DNA from: Flavobacterium sp.
GTDB taxonomy: Bacteria; Bacteroidota; Bacteroidia; Flavobacteriales; Flavobacteriaceae
Direction: 5' to 3'
Assembly: GCF_027484945.1 (NCBI RefSeq)
Contig: NZ_JAIXRZ010000024.1
Location: 1-35,008 of the forward strand
Length of the DNA: 35,008 nucleotides
Shown: piece by piece, positions 30,750 through 35,008 of the stretch
How positions within the stretch are numbered: position 1 is the first letter of the stretch
Layout of the letters: each line of letters opens with the position of its first letter
Translations under genes and position numbers: made by a program
The notes under the pieces: model-generated
What the model was told of the DNA's origin: nothing
The model's input: the letters and a program-made list of their open reading frames with translations, nothing else
The model's database searches: none

Positions 30750-33700
30750 ATGAAAGGAAAAATACTATTCATTTTACTAGCATGTCAATTTGGTTTTTCC
30801 CAAGCGATAAATGTAGATGTCACTACGTTCAATGTACCTCAATTGGTACGTGAAAAATTATTCAATTTACCTCCTGGAGTTTCAAGTAACTCTTGTACAG
30901 GGTCGATTTCTAATATTACGTGGAGTACAGGGACAAATTTTGGATCTGAAAACGGAATTGGTTATTTCACCAATACAAATGCCAATTTTCCATTATCTTC
31001 AGGGGTAATTTTAAGTACTGGACGTGCTTTAGCTGCTGCCGGTCCAAATCAAAATATTCAGAGTAACGGGAACTGGCCTGGGGATAATGAGTTGTTTAAT
31101 TACATAGATGGTTTGGGAATTGATCCATTACTTATTGATTACAATAATGCAACAATACTTGAATTTGATTTTGTGCCTTTAACCACTTCGATGAGTTTTG
31201 ATTTCGTTTTTGCCTCAGAAGAATATGGGACTTTTCAATGTGATTATTCGGATGCTTTTGCATTTTTCTTGACAAATACCACAGCGGGTACCCCTACGAC
31301 TAATTTAGCTTTAGTTCCCAATACAACTATTCCGATTTCGGTAACTACTATACGAAATAATGCAAATAATGCTGGGTGTAATTCACAAAATCAAGCCTAT
31401 TTTGGAAATTATACAAACGGTAATATTGGTAATGCGGCTTCATTAGCTGCGCCAACAAATTTTAACGGGAATACGGTTCGAATGACGGCTTCTTCAGCGG
31501 TTGTTCCCAATAATACCTATCATATTAAATTGGTGATTGCCGATAGAAATGATGATTCGTATGACTCGGCTGTGTTTTTGGGAGCCGGTAGTTTTAACTT
31601 TCCTTTGCAAACGGGAGGGTTTGGTTTGGATGGTTACTTAATTGCAGATCAAACAGCAATCTGTCATGGTGCAACGCGCCCTGTTTTTGCGCAATCAACT
31701 CCTACGCCAGGCGCTAGTTATCAGTGGTTTTTCAACGGAGCTCCTATTCCGAATTCCAATAACAATACGTATGTAATTTCGCAACCAGGTAATTATTCGG
31801 TGACAATTACGTTACCCAACGGGACTACCCAAAGCAGTTGTCCATTTCCAGTTGAATATTACCCTCCAATGCCTGTTGGAAATCCAAATAATTTATTCCA
31901 ACCGGCCTCCAATCCAGTATTTAACCTCGATCAAAATACAGCGGTAGTTTTAAATGGATTGGATCCATTTGACTATGAAATATCGTATCACTTAACGTTA
32001 GCAGATGCTCAAAATATTGCCAATCCGATAACCAACACCACAGCATATACAGCCCTTGCCAATGGTCAAACAATTTATGTTGTTGCTTTGGAAACGGGAG
32101 GGAATGGATGTATTCTTGTGCAACAATTTACATTGAATTTAACTTCAGTTAGTTGCCAAACGATTAGCACTTCATCACCCGATCAAACACTATGTCAAGG
32201 CGCAGATCCTTCAGTATTTTCTGTAAGTACAAGTGCAACAGGAACCAATGCAATTCAATTTGTTTATTTTACATCGCCTCAATCTGGTAGTGCAATGTAT
32301 TCTGGTGGTACTCCATTAGCTTCGGTTACCCCAAGTGCTGGGAATGCCTCATTTGATGCAGGTATCCTTGGAAATTCAGGATCATTACCTAATGCTGCTG
32401 GGACGTATTATGTTTATGCAATTTTAAATCCAACTCCTACGGATCCTAATTGTCGTCCGTTTCAAGAAATTGAAGTGGTTGTAAATAATGCTGCTTTTGC
32501 AGGAAATGATGGGACATATGCTGCTTGCCAAAATGATGCCACACCTATTAATTTAGCCACCGTAATTTCGGGTCAGCAAACAGGAGGGATATGGGTGAGA
32601 ACTTCGGGTTCTGGAGGTATTTTTAATGCTGGCGCTGGAACATTTACACCATCAGTAAACGCAGTATCGAGTACCTTTACGTATACCATTGCTGGAACTG
32701 CACCTTGTCCTAACGATAGTAGTGTTGCTAGCATTACGATAATAGCTCCTGCCGATGCGGGTCTCGATGGGGGTACAACTGCTTGTGAAACAAGTACTAC
32801 TGCCATCGATTTATTTGGTTTAATTACAAATGAACAGCCTGGCGGTACATGGGTTCAAACTACAGGTTCGGGCGGAACATTGAATGCAGTTGCAGGTACT
32901 TTTACACCTGCTCTGGGAGCAACTTCATCTACGTTTACCTATACTGTTGCCGGAATAGCTCCTTGTTCTTCAGATAGTAGTATTGCAACAGTTACCATAG
33001 TTCCCGCTGCAAATGCTGGTCTTGACGGTGTATTTACAGCTTGTGAATTTGATCCAACTCCAATTGATTTATTTACGGTTATCACGGGTGAACAAACGGG
33101 AGGAACATGGGTAAGAACCTCGGGAACAGGTGGAACTTTTAATGCGGCAGCGGGTACGTTTGCACCTGCACTTGGAGCTACTAATAGTACATTTACGTAC
33201 ACAGTAAATGGCACTTCACCATGTCCAAATGATAGCAGTATTGCTTCAATTACAGTCAATCAAAATTCAGATGCGGGAATTAGTGGCAGCACTACCGTAT
33301 GTGAATCTAGTTCAACGGCTATTGACTTGTTTAGTTTAATTTCGGGCGAACAATTGGGAGGTACTTGGTCACGTAATACTGGAACAGGTGGAGTATTTGA
33401 TGCTATTGCGGGTACATTTACACCTGCTGTTGGTGCTACTTCGAGTACATTTACCTATACGCTTACTGCTACACCTCCATGTTTGGGTGATTCTAGTACA
33501 GCTACTATTTCCATTTTACCTCAACCTAATGCGGGCAATAGCGGAAGTTTTTCCATTTGTAGTAATAATCCAGTCACCATCAATTTAAATACAATAATCT
33601 CTGGTCAACAGGCGGGAGGAACGTGGGTGCGTACTACAGGTACAGGAGGTATTTTTAATGCTGCTGCAGGAACGTTTAATCTAACTGTTGGAGCTACTTC

Positions 33701-35008
33701 AAGTTCATTTACCTACACAGTTTCTGGTACAGCACCATGTGTTAATTCAAGCAGTGTAGCATCAATTAATATTGTTCCTCAAGCTAATGCAGGTGTTGAT
33801 GGTGCTACCACAGTTTGCGAGACTAGTGGAACACCTGTCGATTTGAATAGTTTAATAACCGGTGAACAAATTGGAGGGACTTGGGTTAGAACTTCTGGAA
33901 CAGGAGGGGTGTTTAATGCTTTAGCTGGTACCTTTTTGCCTGCAGTCGGTGCTACAAATAGTGTGTTTACGTATACAGTTCCAGGCACTTCGCCTTGTGC
34001 AGATGATACTAGTGAAGTAGTGATAACCATTCAGCCTCAACCTTCAGCTGGTTTTGATGGAGCAATTACGATTTGTAATACGGATGCTAATACAATTGAT
34101 TTATTCAGTTTAATCACAGGAGAGCAAGCGGGTGGTTCTTGGGTAAGAACTTCCGGAACAGGTGGTGTTTTTAATGCAGTTCTCGGGACTTTTACACCGA
34201 GTTTGAATACGGTATTGAGTACATTTACCTATACGATAACAGGAGTAGCGCCTTGTGTTGCAGATAGTAGTTTGGCTACTGTTAATGTAACAATCCAACC
34301 CACTGCTGGAAATGATGGTAGTATTAATGTTTGTGAAACCAGTACTACGACAATTAATTTATTCAATTTAATAACGGGTGAGCAATCCGGTGGTACATGG
34401 TCGAGAACATCAGGAGTTGGCGGTGTTTTTGATGCAATAAATGGCACTTATACTCCTTCAATTGGAGCAACAACAAGTACCTTTACCTATACGCTTTCAG
34501 GTTCAACTCCATGTGTGCCTGATTCAAGTTTAGCTACGGTGTCAATTTTTCCAGCACCCGATGCGGGACTAGACGGTTCAATTACGCTGTGCCAAAATAC
34601 TACGCCAATAGTATTAACTTCATTGATTTCTGGCGAACAAGCTGGTGGTACTTGGATAAGAACATCGGGAACGGGTGGTGTATTTAATTCGAGTGCAGGT
34701 ACTTTTGTACCCGATTTTACCGCTACATTAAGTACTTTTACCTATACAGTAGCAGGTGCTGCTCCATGTTTATCTGACTCAAGTACTGCGACTGTGAATC
34801 CAATCACTGCTCCCCCAGCCACATCCCCCACACCGTATGTTGTTTGTGACGACAACAACGATGGTGTTGCGTGTACGTTTGTTTTGGGAACAAAGATTCC
34901 GGAGATTACAACCGATCCTAGCGTTCAGGTTTCGTTCCATTTGACCTTAACCGATGCGCAAACCAGTTCTAATCCTATTGCTTCCAATGTTCCTTTCTGT
35001 AATAATGA
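30750..35008 (+). CDS. Very large surface protein: choice-of-anchor-L domain plus nine 86-residue repeats, cut by window edge
   Basis: The frame from the ATG at 30750 stays open for 1419 codons to the right edge. A signal peptide ends near FGFSQA. Residues about 19-290 are a choice-of-anchor-L domain: SSGVILSTG, the conserved FVFASEEYG, and the closing DSAVFLGAGSF. Then come an Ig-like segment (YQWFFNGAPIPNSNNNTY) and a module with YHLTLADAQNIANPI (about 420). After a further beta segment, nine tandem repeats occupy about residues 584-1350. The end begins another Cys-Asp-Asn-Asp-Gly module with FHLTLTDAQTSSNPI. Such proteins in this phylum usually end in a T9SS type B (gliding-motility-associated) sorting domain, expected beyond the edge. 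Likely an adhesin. Confidence 0.88.
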   Translation, partial: MKGKILFILLACQFGFSQAINVDVTTFNVPQLVREKLFNLPPGVSSNSCTGSISNITWSTGTNFGSENGIGYFTNTNANFPLSSGVILSTGRALAAAGPNQNIQSNGNWPGDNELFNYIDGLGIDPLLIDYNNATILEFDFVPLTTSMSFDFVFASEEYGTFQCDYSDAFAFFLTNTTAGTPTTNLALVPNTTIPISVTTIRNNANNAGCNSQNQAYFGNYTNGNIGNAASLAAPTNFNGNTVRMTASSAVVPNNTYHIKLVIADRNDDSYDSAVFLGAGSFNFPLQTGGFGLDGYLIADQTAICHGATRPVFAQSTPTPGASYQWFFNGAPIPNSNNNTYVISQPGNYSVTITLPNGTTQSSCPFPVEYYPPMPVGNPNNLFQPASNPVFNLDQNTAVVLNGLDPFDYEISYHLTLADAQNIANPITNTTAYTALANGQTIYVVALETGGNGCILVQQFTLNLTSVSCQTISTSSPDQTLCQGADPSVFSVSTSATGTNAIQFVYFTSPQSGSAMYSGGTPLASVTPSAGNASFDAGILGNSGSLPNAAGTYYVYAILNPTPTDPNCRPFQEIEVVVNNAAFAGNDGTYAACQNDATPINLATVISGQQTGGIWVRTSGSGGIFNAGAGTFTPSVNAVSSTFTYTIAGTAPCPNDSSVASITIIAPADAGLDGGTTACETSTTAIDLFGLITNEQPGGTWVQTTGSGGTLNAVAGTFTPALGATSSTFTYTVAGIAPCSSDSSIATVTIVPAANAGLDGVFTACEFDPTPIDLFTVITGEQTGGTWVRTSGTGGTFNAAAGTFAPALGATNSTFTYTVNGTSPCPNDSSIASITVNQNSDAGISGSTTVCESSSTAIDLFSLISGEQLGGTWSRNTGTGGVFDAIAGTFTPAVGATSSTFTYTLTATPPCLGDSSTATISILPQPNAGNSGSFSICSNNPVTINLNTIISGQQAGGTWVRTTGTGGIFNAAAGTFNLTVGATSSSFTYTVSGTAPCVNSSSVASINIVPQANAGVDGATTVCETSGTPVDLNSLITGEQIGGTWVRTSGTGGVFNALAGTFLPAVGATNSVFTYTVPGTSPCADDTSEVVITIQPQPSAGFDGAITICNTDANTIDLFSLITGEQAGGSWVRTSGTGGVFNAVLGTFTPSLNTVLSTFTYTITGVAPCVADSSLATVNVTIQPTAGNDGSINVCETSTTTINLFNLITGEQSGGTWSRTSGVGGVFDAINGTYTPSIGATTSTFTYTLSGSTPCVPDSSLATVSIFPAPDAGLDGSITLCQNTTPIVLTSLISGEQAGGTWIRTSGTGGVFNSSAGTFVPDFTATLSTFTYTVAGAAPCLSDSSTATVNPITAPPATSPTPYVVCDDNNDGVACTFVLGTKIPEITTDPSVQVSFHLTLTDAQTSSNPIASNVPFCNN
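32499..34803 (+). repeat. Nine tandem 258-base (86-residue) coding repeats
   Basis: Repeats start with an Ala-Gly pair at 32499, 32757, 33015, 33273, 33531, 33789, 34047, 34305 and 34563, each exactly 258 bases after the last. Within each repeat, Cys10, Gly29-Gly30, Trp32, TFTYT-like residues near 59-63, and Pro-Cys at 69-70 are kept. The ninth has lost one residue before the Gly-Gly. DNA identity is clearly lower than protein identity, so the copies are old. Confidence 0.95.

Noticed and set aside
32573..34447. Several open frames on the minus strand opposite the repeat region, with similar proteins to each other
   Set aside because: They arise because the plus-strand repeats avoid minus-strand stops at the same places. 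They have no family match, and the plus-strand frame is clearly the coding one.

Overview
The window looks like chromosome from a member of the Flavobacteriaceae, probably Flavobacterium or a close relative. It is AT-rich. Promoters match the Bacteroidota pattern (TTG, about 19 bases, TAnnTTTG) rather than the sigma70 pattern. DNA polymerase III alpha carries an N-terminal exonuclease, which is typical of the phylum. Several large secreted proteins end in type IX secretion system (T9SS) sorting domains.

Layout. Positions 1-2354 (minus strand) hold the start of an acyl-CoA dehydrogenase, then trmN6, rimM and rpsP, the last with a long acidic C-terminal tail and a leader hairpin. Positions 2446-9301 (plus strand) hold a lipoprotein, dnaE, trxA and a DUF58 protein. 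A tRNA-Asp follows at 9387-9460, then about 400 bases without a protein gene that contain three hairpins and what looks like a tRNA-Asp relic. Positions 9862-11002 carry a small lipoprotein with a TonB-C-like domain and a methyltransferase. Positions 11091-13135 (minus strand) carry a glycosyltransferase and a flippase-like membrane protein. Positions 13178-16962 carry ruvC (TTG start), hemW, a cyclase-family hydrolase, a YjbR-type protein and a PH-domain/SHOCT protein. Positions 17174-19148 form a signalling group: an Hpt protein overlapping a LytTR response regulator, then a two-helix membrane protein and a receiver-like protein that seems to lack the phospho-acceptor. Next come an M20 dipeptidase (minus strand) and a tRNA-Leu(TAG).

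From 21126 onward the window is mainly cell-surface genes. A predicted surface-exposed diheme cytochrome c lipoprotein is paired with an FG-GAP/ASPIC-UnbV T9SS protein. A 1102-residue modular T9SS protein follows. After a minus-strand pair (nfu with two N-terminal domains, and a DUF885 lipoprotein), a very large open reading frame runs off the right edge. It starts with a choice-of-anchor-L domain and contains nine tandem repeats of 86 residues. Repeat starts lie exactly 258 bases apart, and each repeat has two fixed cysteines.

I see no CRISPR array, transposase, integrase or classical defence system. The strongest candidates for something little described are the nine-repeat surface protein, the cytochrome/FG-GAP pair, the Hpt-LytTR-membrane-pseudoreceiver cluster, and the lipoprotein at 2479 with a phage-structural-like insert. 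Functions come from motif recognition by eye; no database search was run.
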